Of a DNA stretch of 64,000 nt, positions 28,193-38,018 are shown piece after piece. The translations under genes and the position numbers were made by a program. Location of the stretch: contig NZ_MAYF01000356.1 of assembly GCF_001684955.1 (NCBI RefSeq), positions 18,406 through 82,405 of the forward strand, in the 5' to 3' direction. The notes under the pieces are model-generated. The model saw nothing but the letters and a program-made list of their open reading frames with translations. It searched no databases and was not told where the DNA came from. This DNA comes from Chryseobacterium contaminans. GTDB taxonomy: Bacteria; Bacteroidota; Bacteroidia; Flavobacteriales; Weeksellaceae. Each line of letters begins with the position of its first letter. Within the stretch, counting starts at the first letter, position 1.

Positions 28193-29851
28193 ATGGAAGA
28201 GCAAAATTCAAATATATGGTGGCTCAATGAAGAGTCTGAGCAAATGCTAAACAGAGGATATCTGTTGAAAGGTGAAACGGTAGATGGAGCTATCGACAGA
28301 ATTACCACTGCTGCTGCAAAAAGGTTATATAAGCCGGAACTTCAGCCAGCTTTCAAAGAAATGATCACAAAAGGATGGATCAGTTTCTCTTCTCCTGTAT
28401 GGGCTAATATGGGAACACAGAGAGGTCTTCCGATCTCTTGTTTCAACGCTCACATTCCAGACAGCATTGAAGGCATTACTCATAAAATGGGTGAGGTGAT
28501 CATGCAGACAAAAATTGGTGGAGGAACATCAGGTTATTTCGGAGAACTTAGAAACAGAGGTACAGCTGTAACAGATAACGGAAAATCTTCCGGAGCAGTT
28601 TCATTCATGAAGCTTTTTGATACCGCTATGGATGTTGTTTCCCAAGGAGGAGTAAGAAGAGGAGCATTTGCTGCTTATCTTGACATTGACCACGGAGATA
28701 TTGAAGAATTTTTATCCATTAAAGATATCGGTAGCCCTATTCAAAACCTGTTCACCGGAGTTTGTGTTCCGGATTACTGGATGCAGGATATGATTGATGG
28801 CGATATGGACAAACGTAAAGTCTGGGCAAGAGTATTGGAAAGCCGTCAGCAAAAAGGACTTCCTTATATTTTCTTCACAGATAATGTAAACAGAAACAAA
28901 CCACAGGTATACAAAGACCTTGGAATGACAATTAACGCAAGTAACCTTTGCTCAGAGATCATGCTGCCTTCTACCATGGAAGAATCATTCATCTGCTGCC
29001 TGTCTTCCATGAACCTTGAACTATATGACGAGTGGAAAGATACAGATGCTGTTAAATTAGCAGTATACTTCCTGGATGCCGTATTATCTGAATTTATTGA
29101 TAAAACTGAAGGTAACTACTATTTACAGGGAGCAAGAAACTTCGCAATGCGTCACAGAGCTCTTGGATTAGGAGTTTTAGGATACCATTCTTACCTACAG
29201 AAAAATATGATTCCGTTTGAAAGCTTTGAAGCAACCCAGTTCAACGCAAGAGCATTCAGGCATATTAAAGAACAGGCTGAGCAGGCTTCAAGAGAACTTG
29301 CCAACATTTACGGAGAACCAGAAGTATTAAAAGGATACGGATTAAGAAATACCACTACCATGGCTATTGCTCCTACCACTTCAAGTTCTGCCATCTTAGG
29401 ACAAACTTCTCCTGGAATTGAACCTTTCTCATCAAACTACTATAAGGCAGGTTTAGCTAAAGGAAACTTCATGCGTAAGAACAAATACCTGGCTAAATTA
29501 TTAGAAGAAAAAGGATTGGATAATGAGGAAACATGGAGAACCATCATGCTGAACCACGGATCTGTACAGCACCTGAATGAGCTTACTCCTGAAGAAAAAG
29601 CAGTATTCAAAACATTCAAAGAGATCTCTCCAATGGAGATTATTTCCCAGGCTGCACAAAGACAGCAATATATTGACCAGGCACAGTCTCTGAACCTTCA
29701 GATTCCATCTACAATGCCTGTAAAAGACGTAAACTATCTGTATATCGAAGCTTGGAAAAAAGGAGTAAAAACGCTTTACTACCAAAGAAGTTCTTCCGTT
29801 TCAAAAGAAATGATGGTGAACTTTGTATCATGCTCAAGCTGCGAGGCATAA
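28193..29851 (+). CDS. nrdA: Ribonucleoside-diphosphate reductase, alpha (catalytic) subunit
   Basis: A 552-residue class I catalytic subunit. The active-site triad is in NLCSEI (Asn251, thiyl-radical Cys253, Glu255). The redox pair is Cys83 (ISCF) with Cys269 (CCLSSMNL). Radical transfer tyrosines are in LYYQRS, and the C-terminal shuttle cysteines are in SCSSCEA (547 and 550). The protein is much shorter than E. coli NrdA because it begins directly with the catalytic domain and lacks the N-terminal ATP cone. A strong terminator follows. Confidence 0.96.
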   Translation: MEEQNSNIWWLNEESEQMLNRGYLLKGETVDGAIDRITTAAAKRLYKPELQPAFKEMITKGWISFSSPVWANMGTQRGLPISCFNAHIPDSIEGITHKMGEVIMQTKIGGGTSGYFGELRNRGTAVTDNGKSSGAVSFMKLFDTAMDVVSQGGVRRGAFAAYLDIDHGDIEEFLSIKDIGSPIQNLFTGVCVPDYWMQDMIDGDMDKRKVWARVLESRQQKGLPYIFFTDNVNRNKPQVYKDLGMTINASNLCSEIMLPSTMEESFICCLSSMNLELYDEWKDTDAVKLAVYFLDAVLSEFIDKTEGNYYLQGARNFAMRHRALGLGVLGYHSYLQKNMIPFESFEATQFNARAFRHIKEQAEQASRELANIYGEPEVLKGYGLRNTTTMAIAPTTSSSAILGQTSPGIEPFSSNYYKAGLAKGNFMRKNKYLAKLLEEKGLDNEETWRTIMLNHGSVQHLNELTPEEKAVFKTFKEISPMEIISQAAQRQQYIDQAQSLNLQIPSTMPVKDVNYLYIEAWKKGVKTLYYQRSSSVSKEMMVNFVSCSSCEA

Positions 29852-29879
29852 GATCAAATAATAAACGCACTATAAGTGG

Positions 29880-29907
29880 AGCACACCTTTTGGGTGTGCT
29901 TTTTTTG
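29880..29907 (+). terminator. Terminator after nrdA
   Basis: Stem AGCACACC / GGTGTGCT with a five-base loop and seven T, 28 bases past the nrdA stop. Confidence 0.9.
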
Positions 29908-29971
29908 TTTAGGGATAATGAAATAAATTTTGGCTAAAGTCATCAGAAATATCATTTAAATACAAAACAAA

Positions 29972-29994
29972 CTAAAACCCATTTCTATTGAATT
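29972..29994 (+). repeat. Fragment of a dispersed CTAAAnCCC...CTATTGAATT repeat
   Basis: Matches the sequence at 42479-42501 at 19 of 23 positions. Confidence 0.45.
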
Positions 29995-30051
29995 GAACAA
30001 ATGGAACAATTATATTTTCAAACAAAAATATCTCCCACCACTCATTACTCA

Positions 30052-30084
30052 TAAAAAAGGCCCGGAAAGAAAATCCGAACCTTT
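30052..30084 (-). terminator. Terminator after the TonB-dependent receptor gene
   Basis: On the minus strand AAGGTTCGGA pairs with TCCGGGCCTT (two G-U pairs), followed by a T run. It lies about 27 bases past the receptor stop codon. Confidence 0.7.
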
Positions 30085-30110
30085 GAAAGAAGTATTTGTA
30101 AAAAGAAGTA

Positions 30111-33100
30111 TTAAAAATTATATCTCACTCCCAGCTGTGCCTGGAATCTTGATGCAAACTGATCAATGGTGTAAGCCGATCCTGGAGTTTTGAAGTTATA
30201 AGTAGGATCTCCTGCTGATGGTTGTCCTGCCGCCACGTTTCCAACTTTTGTAAGCCCCACACTTGCTGTAGAGTTGAATGTATTAGGTACAAAATACACT
30301 TTACCCCAATCTTTATTCAGTAAGTTCGTGAAATTAATGATACTCAAAGAAATCTGGATATTGTTCTTAGATTTTTCACTCAGCCTGATCTCATCCATAA
30401 TTCTGATATCAGCCTGAACATTCCATGGAGTGTTATCTCCATTTCTTTCAGTAAATTTTCCTCTTCTGGATTTCAGATAATCATTGTTGTTAACAAAGTT
30501 TTCATAATCTGCAACCTGTTGCTGGGTACTTACCAATACATTGCCAGATCCGTCTTTTATAGGAACAATATATTTTGCAGCTTCCACAGCATCTTTAAAG
30601 ATATAAGCAAGACCAGCTGCCTGTCCTGTATTGGCAATGGTACTGTTTACAAATCCCCATGAGAAAGGATTTCCTGACTGTGCATTAAAATACACATTGG
30701 TATACAACCTGTTAGATTTTGAAATATTAAACGCATATCCAAGGTTGGCAACAACTCTGTGTTTTATTGCAAAATTGGAAGTCGTTAACTGAGGATCATT
30801 CGGAGTCAGCGACTGGTTCATCTGCCAGTTACTTTCCATGGAATTTCTGATACCATTCGTAATATCTTTAGCATCGCCATAAGTATAAGCTGCAAAGAAA
30901 TTAAATCCAAAATTATAGGATTTTGAAATCTGAGCCGTCAGATTATAACGGTATCCCTCTTTTGTATTGGATAGTAAATAAGCATTAGAGAAGCTGCTAT
31001 TGATATTCGTTGTATAGATCGGCATTTCATGATTCACATCATAGCTGTAGTATGTTACATTATCAGTTTTATTCACCTGCTGGAATTTCAGATCATACAA
31101 TACTTTCGTGTAAATTCCTTCCAGTGTCAGTTTATATCCGGCAAGCGTATAATCTAATGCCAGTGAACTTCTCCAGACTCTTGGCATTTTAAAATTATTA
31201 TCAATAAGGTCAACCTGTACTTTTGATGAATTCTGCCATTTCGAGAAATTAGCTCCCACCAGAGGATCTCCGTTAGCTGCAATCTGAGCTGCTGTTGGAG
31301 CATTATAATCATAGCTTCCAAAGCCAACACCATCATTATAATACGCATATCCTAACCATGCAAACGGAATTCTTCCTACGAAAATACCGGAACCTCCTCT
31401 TAGCACTACAGATCTGTCTTCCGTAACATCAATCGTAAATCCTAATCTTGGAGATAGTGTCGGTTTATTAAGATAGCTATTGGTTAACTGACTTAATGGA
31501 GTATAGCTGTAAGTATTACCGAAGTAAGGATCCTGAGGAGATTTGTTAACCTGTGGGCTTAACTGTGGTTTATTAGGCAAATCGGTATAATCTACTCTTA
31601 TTCCCGGAGAAAGCCTAACTCTCCCCCAATTGATCTCATCCTGCAGATATAATGAAAGAAGGTTTACTTTATATTGTGCATAAGGATTATCAAAAAGAGT
31701 CTGTCTGCTGTCTCCGTTGAAAGGATAAGTACCTCTTATTCTGGCAGGATTTCCATTATAGAAATCATTTAAGGATTTATAAGATATTCTTCCGTTTAAG
31801 GCATTTACAAAACCATAATTGATATCATATAATTCATTGTGAGTTCCTAATAAGAAAGTATGGTTTCCTGTTTTATAGGTTAGATTATCTGTAATTTCAA
31901 ATGTCTTCTGTTTCATATTGAAAACAGTGGCTTCCCTGTCATTCCCGAACAGAATAGTTCCGCCGTTATGGGAAATCTCAACCTGTGGAAACATCGCATT
32001 ACCGGAAGTAGGATCTCTGTAATCATGAATAGAAGAATACCCCACTACTAAATTATTATTCCATTTATCATTAAAGCGACTTTTCAGTTCAAGGGTAGTA
32101 GTGGATGCCGTATTTTTCTGAACAAAATCCATACTGCCAAATCTGAAGTTGGCTCCATCCCTCTCAAGATTGGAAGCTCTGGAAAATACTGTATTATTTT
32201 TGATAGATAAAGTATGTTTATCATTAATCTTCCAATCTAATTTATTGAACAGTTTAGCACTTTCAGAAAAGTTATTGTACCCATTAAAACCTCCTACGTT
32301 GAATCCATATTTCTTTTGCACAAAGTCTGAAATTTTCTGTGCCACCGATTCATCTATCAATGCATTAGGATCGTTTGCATTATAAAATACAGGGTCTACT
32401 CTTTTGGTATATTCAAGATTGGTAAATAAAAACACTTTATCTCTCACTACAGGCAATCCCACTCTTCCACCATAGATAAAATCAGAGAAATCACCTGGCA
32501 TTTTAGAGTTATCCCCTACTCTGTTTCTTCCAGTTATAGCAGCATTTCTACCATACACATACATGGAACCTGTAACATCGTTACTTCCACTTCTAGTGAC
32601 AGCATTGATACTTCCACCAAGAAAATTCCCAAGTTTTACATCATAAGGAGCAATATAAACCTGTACATCCTGAATTGCATCCAAACTTATCGAGTTGGAA
32701 CGCGTACTGCTTCCGGGCATTCCTGAAGTTCCCGTCTGCCCACCCAATGAAGGGCTGAAACCAATAGCATCATTATTGATAGAACCGTCAATAGTTACAT
32801 TATTGTAACGAAAGTTCGTTCCGTTGAAAGAGTTATTGGCACTTTGAGGTATTAGTTTGGTTACATCCTGAATTCCACGGTTAATATTGGGTAATCCGGA
32901 AATCTGAGCCTGGCTGATTCCCACTCCATATTTTACACTGGTTTTTTTAGAAGTGATCTTTACCTCATCAATGGTCTTTTCCTTATTACCAACTTCCACT
33001 ACTGGCAAGTCATTATTTCCTAAAGAAAGCTGCAGATTGGGATTCTCATAAATAACCTGTGAGCCGTCCGATATCTCAATCTTATAAGGCCCGCCGGGTT

Positions 33101-33296
33101 GAAGATTATCTAAGCTAAACTGTCCTTTGCTGTTACTTTTTGTTTCAAAAGTACTGTTGGTAGGAATATGCACTACTTTCACAGTAACTTCGGACGATAT
33201 TCCTCTTAATCTTCCGAAAATTTTAGAGCTGGTTTCCTGTGAAAATGCAAATCCGAAAGATAACAAAGCAAAAGCACAGATCAATTTTTTCTTCAT
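30111..33296 (-). CDS. TonB-dependent outer-membrane receptor, Oar-like
   Basis: A 1061-residue outer-membrane protein. A signal peptide (about residues 1-19, ending FAFSQ) is followed by a carboxypeptidase-regulatory-like beta domain (residues about 20-105). Then come a plug domain (SGLPNINRGIQDVTKLIPQ, and VTIDGSINNDAIG) and a 22-strand barrel ending in the aromatic C-terminus LGVRYNF. The plug region with NSISLDAIQDVQVYIAPYDV is characteristic of Oar-like proteins rather than SusC proteins. No SusD partner is present. The substrate is unknown. It is flanked by terminators and appears monocistronic. Confidence 0.9.
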   Translation of the reverse strand: MKKKLICAFALLSFGFAFSQETSSKIFGRLRGISSEVTVKVVHIPTNSTFETKSNSKGQFSLDNLQPGGPYKIEISDGSQVIYENPNLQLSLGNNDLPVVEVGNKEKTIDEVKITSKKTSVKYGVGISQAQISGLPNINRGIQDVTKLIPQSANNSFNGTNFRYNNVTIDGSINNDAIGFSPSLGGQTGTSGMPGSSTRSNSISLDAIQDVQVYIAPYDVKLGNFLGGSINAVTRSGSNDVTGSMYVYGRNAAITGRNRVGDNSKMPGDFSDFIYGGRVGLPVVRDKVFLFTNLEYTKRVDPVFYNANDPNALIDESVAQKISDFVQKKYGFNVGGFNGYNNFSESAKLFNKLDWKINDKHTLSIKNNTVFSRASNLERDGANFRFGSMDFVQKNTASTTTLELKSRFNDKWNNNLVVGYSSIHDYRDPTSGNAMFPQVEISHNGGTILFGNDREATVFNMKQKTFEITDNLTYKTGNHTFLLGTHNELYDINYGFVNALNGRISYKSLNDFYNGNPARIRGTYPFNGDSRQTLFDNPYAQYKVNLLSLYLQDEINWGRVRLSPGIRVDYTDLPNKPQLSPQVNKSPQDPYFGNTYSYTPLSQLTNSYLNKPTLSPRLGFTIDVTEDRSVVLRGGSGIFVGRIPFAWLGYAYYNDGVGFGSYDYNAPTAAQIAANGDPLVGANFSKWQNSSKVQVDLIDNNFKMPRVWRSSLALDYTLAGYKLTLEGIYTKVLYDLKFQQVNKTDNVTYYSYDVNHEMPIYTTNINSSFSNAYLLSNTKEGYRYNLTAQISKSYNFGFNFFAAYTYGDAKDITNGIRNSMESNWQMNQSLTPNDPQLTTSNFAIKHRVVANLGYAFNISKSNRLYTNVYFNAQSGNPFSWGFVNSTIANTGQAAGLAYIFKDAVEAAKYIVPIKDGSGNVLVSTQQQVADYENFVNNNDYLKSRRGKFTERNGDNTPWNVQADIRIMDEIRLSEKSKNNIQISLSIINFTNLLNKDWGKVYFVPNTFNSTASVGLTKVGNVAAGQPSAGDPTYNFKTPGSAYTIDQFASRFQAQLGVRYNF

Positions 33297-33502
33297 ATTT
33301 TTATTGCTACAAAACTTGCTGTAAAATTAGACCGACTCAATATGAAGTGTGGTAACATAGAGTTAACATTGCGTAACATAAAGTTTAATATTTCCTTAAA
33401 AAAAACTTAACCTTTATTGCAAATTTCTACCTTGATTTGATGTCTATTCTATGAAAATTACAGCAAAAAAATGATTAATTTTAAACATTAAAACCGCTTA
33501 AT

Positions 33503-34393
33503 ATGAAATTCGGACAAGTAGAAGACCCATCAAAAATAGACTTCACCCTTCCCAAAGATCACTCCAGAACCAAAGAAATTTTAAGCCTTAATAAAAAAGG
33601 GCTGGAAAATATTTCTATTGGATGTGCCAAATGGAACAAAACAGACCTTAAAGGATTCTATCCTAAAGGAACCAAGGATGAGCTAACCTATTATGCCACT
33701 CAATTTAATTCCATTGAATTAAATGCTACCTTTTATGGAATGCCTACTCCGGATCAGGTAAAAACATGGAAGGAAAAAACTCCGGAAAATTTCAAGTTTT
33801 TCCCTAAAATTACCAATACCGTATCTCACTTCAGAAGGCTGATTGATGTTACAGATCCCGTTACCCATTTTGCATCAGCAGTTATTAATTTTGATGAAAA
33901 ACTAGGGATGGCTTTTCTTCAGCTTCATGATAATTTTAAACCCAAAGATTACGACAGGCTGGAGAAATTCGTAAAAGAATGGCCTAAAGAAGTCCCTCTG
34001 GCCATAGAGCTAAGAAACACGGAATGGTTTACTGATGAGGAAATTCTGAATACAACCTGTGAGCTTTTTGAAGCCTACAATATCACCAACATTATTGTAG
34101 ATACTGCCGGAAGAAGAGATATGCTTCATATGCGTCTTACCACTCCCAACGCGTTTATCCGTTATGTAGGAGCTAATGCTGAAAGTGATTATGAAAGGCT
34201 GGATGACTGGTTAAAACACCTTACTCAGTGGAAAAAAGAAGGTCTCCAGAATCTGTATTTCTTCGTTCATCAGAATATTGAAAAGGCATCTCCACTTCTT
34301 TCTGCCTATTTCATTAAAAAAATGAATGAAGAATGGAAAACCGACCTTCATATCCCTAAAATGGCCACTGAAAGTACGGGTACATTGTTTTAG
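33503..34393 (+). CDS. DUF72 family protein (YecE-like)
   Basis: A 296-residue protein with the DUF72 TIM-barrel pattern: SIGCAKWNKTDLKGFYPKGT, YATQFNSIELNATFYGMPTPDQVKTWKEKTPENFKF split along the barrel, and the conserved AIELRNTEWF and YFFVHQNIE segments. The family is widespread and structurally characterised, but its biochemical role is not established. The gene stands alone between the divergent TonB receptor and a small hypothetical gene. Confidence 0.88.
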   Translation: MKFGQVEDPSKIDFTLPKDHSRTKEILSLNKKGLENISIGCAKWNKTDLKGFYPKGTKDELTYYATQFNSIELNATFYGMPTPDQVKTWKEKTPENFKFFPKITNTVSHFRRLIDVTDPVTHFASAVINFDEKLGMAFLQLHDNFKPKDYDRLEKFVKEWPKEVPLAIELRNTEWFTDEEILNTTCELFEAYNITNIIVDTAGRRDMLHMRLTTPNAFIRYVGANAESDYERLDDWLKHLTQWKKEGLQNLYFFVHQNIEKASPLLSAYFIKKMNEEWKTDLHIPKMATESTGTLF

Positions 34394-34525
34394 TTAAAAT
34401 TTTAAATAGACTAATTTTAATTTATATCCTGAATTACAATAAAAGCCTTTTCATAACAGAAAATTTTATACATTAGAGTAATACCTATTCAGTCTGAAAA
34501 AGGTATTCTTAAAAAAATAAATGTC

Positions 34526-34756
34526 ATGAAAAAGGAAATTTGTACAATCAGTGTATCCAGCAACTGGCTGGGAGATGAATATACTTTCTATGAAGACCAT
34601 ACCATAAAAAGAGTATATGACAATCATAGCCTGAACTCTAATAAAACAGAATGGCTGGAACCTCATCAAATCAGTAAACAAAATAAGGATAAGTTAATAA
34701 GAGAATGTCCTGAAGAAGTTAAAGAGCAGGTTATGCATATTCTGGATTACCCTTAA
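34526..34756 (+). CDS. Small hypothetical protein (76 aa)
   Basis: A short acidic/charged protein beginning MKKEICTISVSSNWLGDEYT, with a beta-strand-like first half (EYTFYEDHTIKRVYDNH) and a helical C-terminus (KDKLIRECPEEVKEQVMHILDY). No membrane segment or signal is visible. I recognise only a general likeness to small cytoplasmic flavobacterial proteins of unknown role. A 15-bp inverted repeat follows immediately. Confidence 0.6.
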   Translation: MKKEICTISVSSNWLGDEYTFYEDHTIKRVYDNHSLNSNKTEWLEPHQISKQNKDKLIRECPEEVKEQVMHILDYP

Positions 34757-34763
34757 TAAAAAG

Positions 34764-34836
34764 CTCTCGCAGATTTTAAAAATACAGCAGCCTGATAAAA
34801 CATAATCATCTGCCGGATCAATAAAATCTGCGAGAG
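34764..34836. repeat. Perfect 15-bp inverted repeat with 43-bp spacer
   Basis: CTCTCGCAGATTTTA at 34764-34778 and its exact reverse complement at 34822-34836. It lies between convergent genes and may serve as a bidirectional terminator, but the arms have no strong T tails. The sequence looks like a dispersed repeat unit. Confidence 0.75.
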
Positions 34837-34844
34837 AATATAAT

Positions 34845-35444
34845 TTAATTTTTATTATTTTTCTTCAGAAGTAAAACCAGATTCAGGAATAAAAGCAAAA
34901 AGTCCAGCGTTATCCAGATCCCCAGCTTTGTATTTTCATAATTGTAAGCATCAACCTGTTTTTTAGCAGCGTCAGAGAGCTTCATACTTTGGTTGATATA
35001 ATTCTGCACTTCCACAATCTGATCTATATTCTTATTAGGAACAGAATGCTGCGAAAAATACACCAGATTCTTCTTTCCAAGATATCCTACAATCCAGTAC
35101 TCATCAGACTTATCCATTTTCAGATATTCTATTCTGTAATATTCCGGACGTATCTTACCGATATGTTTAGGCTCAAGCTTTGTGGCACTATCAATTTTAT
35201 TAACATTGATAAGATAAAAATCCAACGCTTGCGGAAGCTTATTGATGACTTGTAATCCTACAGAATTATCAACAAATGCCACAGCGCTTTTCTTTATAAA
35301 CCAATAGGTAAAAACTGAGATGGAAGAAACCACTGTTACAATACGGAACAGTCTTGCCCATTTTGCCATTCTTCCCGATTTTACTTTATATAAAACCAGG
35401 GAAAATATACACGCCCAAAAGATAACAAGAATGAAAAATACCAT
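34845..35444 (-). CDS. Hypothetical membrane protein (199 aa)
   Basis: Three hydrophobic segments are visible: residues about 2-17, 37-55, and a C-terminal helix (IWITLDFLLLFLNLVLLL). Between them is a soluble domain of about 110 residues containing IRPEYYRIEYLKMDKSDEYWIVGYLG. The protein ends with KKNNKN. I do not recognise the family. Downstream-to-upstream order places it after the HD phosphohydrolase gene on the same strand, 38 bases away. Confidence 0.65.
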   Translation of the reverse strand: MVFFILVIFWACIFSLVLYKVKSGRMAKWARLFRIVTVVSSISVFTYWFIKKSAVAFVDNSVGLQVINKLPQALDFYLINVNKIDSATKLEPKHIGKIRPEYYRIEYLKMDKSDEYWIVGYLGKKNLVYFSQHSVPNKNIDQIVEVQNYINQSMKLSDAAKKQVDAYNYENTKLGIWITLDFLLLFLNLVLLLKKNNKN

Positions 35445-35482
35445 ACTGCAAAGATACTGATTTCAGATTTTTTCAGAGCATG

Positions 35483-36130
35483 TTAATCTACATTCCACTC
35501 TTTATAAAACTGATCCAGGAAATTCAGCATATAATCGTGTCTTTCCTGAGCCATTTTTTTTCCGTGTTCAGTATTCATCAAATCCTTCAGCAGCAATAAT
35601 TTTTCATAGAAATGATTGATGGTTGTTCCGTTAGACTTTTTGTACTGTTCTTTAGACATATTCAGATTGGGCTGAACATTAGGATCATACATCGGATTAT
35701 TTTTAAATCCTCCAAAATTGAATGTTCTGGCAATTCCTATTGCTCCGATAGCATCAATACGGTCAGCATCCTGCACAATTTTAAGTTCAATAGGCGGATT
35801 AGCTGGAGCCTGGCTTCTATTTTTAAATGAAATATTTTCGATCACAAATAAAACTTTTTCAATTGTTTCATTGGGAACATTCTGGCTTTCTAAAAATTCT
35901 CTGGATATTCTTGGAGCAATGGTTTCGTCTCCGTTATGAAATTTAGGATCTGCTATATCATGCAGTAATGCTGAGAGTTCTACTACATCCGGATCACAAT
36001 TTTTTTCTGTTTCCGCTATTTTTCTGGCCAGCTTCCACACCCTTTCAATATGAAACCAATCGTGTCCTGCTTCTGCTCCATTCAATTTTTCCTTTACAAA
36101 TTCTACGGTGTTGTTAATCGTACTTTTCAT
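35483..36130 (-). CDS. HD-domain metal-dependent phosphohydrolase
   Basis: A 215-residue HD superfamily protein. The metal-binding residues are visible as HDWFHIERVW near residue 23, LSALLHDIAD (the HD pair, near residue 53), and IVQDADRIDAIGAIGIART (the final Asp, near residue 120). The family resembles YedJ-type predicted phosphohydrolases acting on small phosphorylated molecules. Substrate is unknown. Its start overlaps the stop of the alpha/beta hydrolase gene by one base, so the two are probably cotranscribed. Confidence 0.88.
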   Translation of the reverse strand: MKSTINNTVEFVKEKLNGAEAGHDWFHIERVWKLARKIAETEKNCDPDVVELSALLHDIADPKFHNGDETIAPRISREFLESQNVPNETIEKVLFVIENISFKNRSQAPANPPIELKIVQDADRIDAIGAIGIARTFNFGGFKNNPMYDPNVQPNLNMSKEQYKKSNGTTINHFYEKLLLLKDLMNTEHGKKMAQERHDYMLNFLDQFYKEWNVD

Positions 36131-36972
36131 TAATCTATCAGTTCATTTAAAATAATATTCCAGAGCTTGTGATTATAGCTTCTAAAAAAATTAACATGCC
36201 CGATTTCTTTTTTCTCAGACTCTGCAGTCCTTATCAGCCTGTAAGTAGGGTTAAGATTAGGATAGGTATTGTTTAAAAGACTCAGAACCCCTTTTTCTGT
36301 TAACCAGACATCATCTTCTGCACGAACCACAAATACGTTCTGCTTTAAATTTTTAGAATAATCATCAATTTTCTCCAACAGCCTGTTGGTAGATTTTTTG
36401 TTTAAAATTAAGGTTCTCCAGTCATATGCACAATTTTTTGGAAGACTTTCTCCAAGTCCAAACCAATTGGCAGGAAAGTATCCTAGCAATGAAGTAGTTA
36501 ATGGCTGTACAATTCCAAATCCCAGATAAGCTTCAATTTTCGTCCTGAGTCTGAGGTTTCCTACAAAAGCATTCTGAGTTCCTACAAATATCAGCTCTTC
36601 AAACATTTCGGAGTCTTTATTCATTCCTAAAATCAAAGCACCTACGGAATGTCCCAGGCAGAATTTTCTATACTCGGGAAAGTGATTTTTAATATATGTT
36701 GTTATGGCTTTATAATCCTTTGAACCCCAAATTCTCATAGATCCATGAAAACCTTTCATATTATCAGGTTTAGACAGCCCTATACCTCTGTAATCATAGG
36801 TAATCACAGTAAATCCATGCTCAGAAAAATATTGGGCAAAGGAAAAATAAACCTGCTGTTTTACACCCGTTGCAGAGTTAATAAGCAATAATTTTCCATT
36901 ACTTTTTTCAGGCTGAAAAAGATGGGCAGTTAATGAGGCATGGTCTTCTGTGGTAAGTATTAGTTTTTCCAT
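36130..36972 (-). CDS. Alpha/beta hydrolase
   Basis: A 280-residue hydrolase. The nucleophile elbow is CLGHSVGALILG (G-H-S-V-G), and oxyanion-region ITYDYRGIGLSKP precedes it. The acid Asp probably lies in VVRAEDDVWL and the histidine in EIGHVNFF. The family resembles YheT/COG4757-like esterases. The substrate is unknown. It is the first gene of a two-gene unit with the HD phosphohydrolase. Confidence 0.87.
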   Translation of the reverse strand: MEKLILTTEDHASLTAHLFQPEKSNGKLLLINSATGVKQQVYFSFAQYFSEHGFTVITYDYRGIGLSKPDNMKGFHGSMRIWGSKDYKAITTYIKNHFPEYRKFCLGHSVGALILGMNKDSEMFEELIFVGTQNAFVGNLRLRTKIEAYLGFGIVQPLTTSLLGYFPANWFGLGESLPKNCAYDWRTLILNKKSTNRLLEKIDDYSKNLKQNVFVVRAEDDVWLTEKGVLSLLNNTYPNLNPTYRLIRTAESEKKEIGHVNFFRSYNHKLWNIILNELID

Positions 36973-36982
36973 AGGATAAAAA

Positions 36983-37008
36983 GAAAAAATCCACTATAAA
37001 AGTGGACA
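36983..37008 (-). terminator. Terminator after the PfkB-family kinase gene
   Basis: On the minus strand TCCACTTTTATAGTGGA (six-base stem) is followed by a run of six T. It lies between the kinase and the hydrolase genes. Confidence 0.7.
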
Positions 37009-37062
37009 TTTTCAGTATATTATTATGTTTAGTTTTGAACTTTCGATATGCCGTAAATAGCT

Positions 37063-37953
37063 TTAAGAAACAAAATCAGACATTCTTGGAAGTCCGGTTT
37101 GTGAACCTTTACCTCCTGAAACACGGGATGACACCTCATTTCCAAATTTCACACAGTCTTCAATAGAGTTCCCATGGCAAAGTGCGATTGCAAATCCGGA
37201 AGTAAATGCATCTCCCATTCCCATCTTATAAACGGTCTTCTCTTTATTCTTTCTGTAATATTTCATTTCTGTACCGTCAAAATAAACGGTAGAATTGGTA
37301 TCATCCCGTACAAACACTTTATTAAAGTATTTTTTAAGAACCTCTTCTCTTTTTTCTTCTCCAAAAATGATAAACAATTCATTACTTTTGGCTACAATAA
37401 AATCTACTTCTTCAAGGATGGCATCATCAACCCTCATGGCAGGAGAGGCATACAATCCTACTTTTTTACCATATTTTTTAGCCTTTTTTACAGTATATTC
37501 TACCACCTCCATTGAAACCTCAAGCTGTACAAGAACAAGGTCTGAAGTATGGAAATAGCGGTCTGCTTCGTCAATATGTGAGGTATTCAGATATTTATTG
37601 GCCGCAGGAACTACCACAATAGCAGCATTCCCTTCAGAAGTGGTTACATAAGCTGTTCCTGTAGACTCTTTATCTGTTTCATGTACAAAGCCTACATTTA
37701 CGCTTTCGCTCACCAGATTTCTCATAATTTGTTGTCCCAGGGGATCCATTCCAACACAACCTATGAAATAAACACTGGCGCCCAATCTTGCAGTTCCTAC
37801 TGCCTGGTTAGCACCTTTCCCACCAAAATAGCTCTCTGAATTGACAGCCAGAACGGTTTCGTTAGGTGAAGGAAGTTTATCGGTTTCCAAAACAAGATCA
37901 ATTGAGGAGCTGCCTACAACGATAATTTTTGGTTGTTCTGATGAGAAATTCAT
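37063..37953 (-). CDS. rbsK: Ribokinase-like PfkB-family carbohydrate kinase
   Basis: A 296-residue kinase. The N-terminus has VVGSSSIDLVLETDKLPSPNET, signature 1 is GGKGANQAVGTARLGA (near residue 43), and signature 2 with the catalytic Asp is KMGMGDAFTSGFA (near residue 245). These match ribokinases, which phosphorylate D-ribose at O5. No ribose transporter or RbsR gene is adjacent, so the true sugar substrate could differ. The gene is monocistronic and ends at a terminator. Confidence 0.85.
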   Translation of the reverse strand: MNFSSEQPKIIVVGSSSIDLVLETDKLPSPNETVLAVNSESYFGGKGANQAVGTARLGASVYFIGCVGMDPLGQQIMRNLVSESVNVGFVHETDKESTGTAYVTTSEGNAAIVVVPAANKYLNTSHIDEADRYFHTSDLVLVQLEVSMEVVEYTVKKAKKYGKKVGLYASPAMRVDDAILEEVDFIVAKSNELFIIFGEEKREEVLKKYFNKVFVRDDTNSTVYFDGTEMKYYRKNKEKTVYKMGMGDAFTSGFAIALCHGNSIEDCVKFGNEVSSRVSGGKGSQTGLPRMSDFVS

Positions 37954-38018
37954 TGTGTTTGATATTAGTTTAAAAATTATAACAGACTAAATTCCGTGCC
38001 AAAAATAACTAATTTTAC

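Noticed and set aside
34466..34681. 71-codon minus-strand frame opposite the small hypothetical gene
   Set aside because: Translation is Phe/Ile/Tyr-rich without a pattern, and the plus-strand frame has a better protein-like composition.
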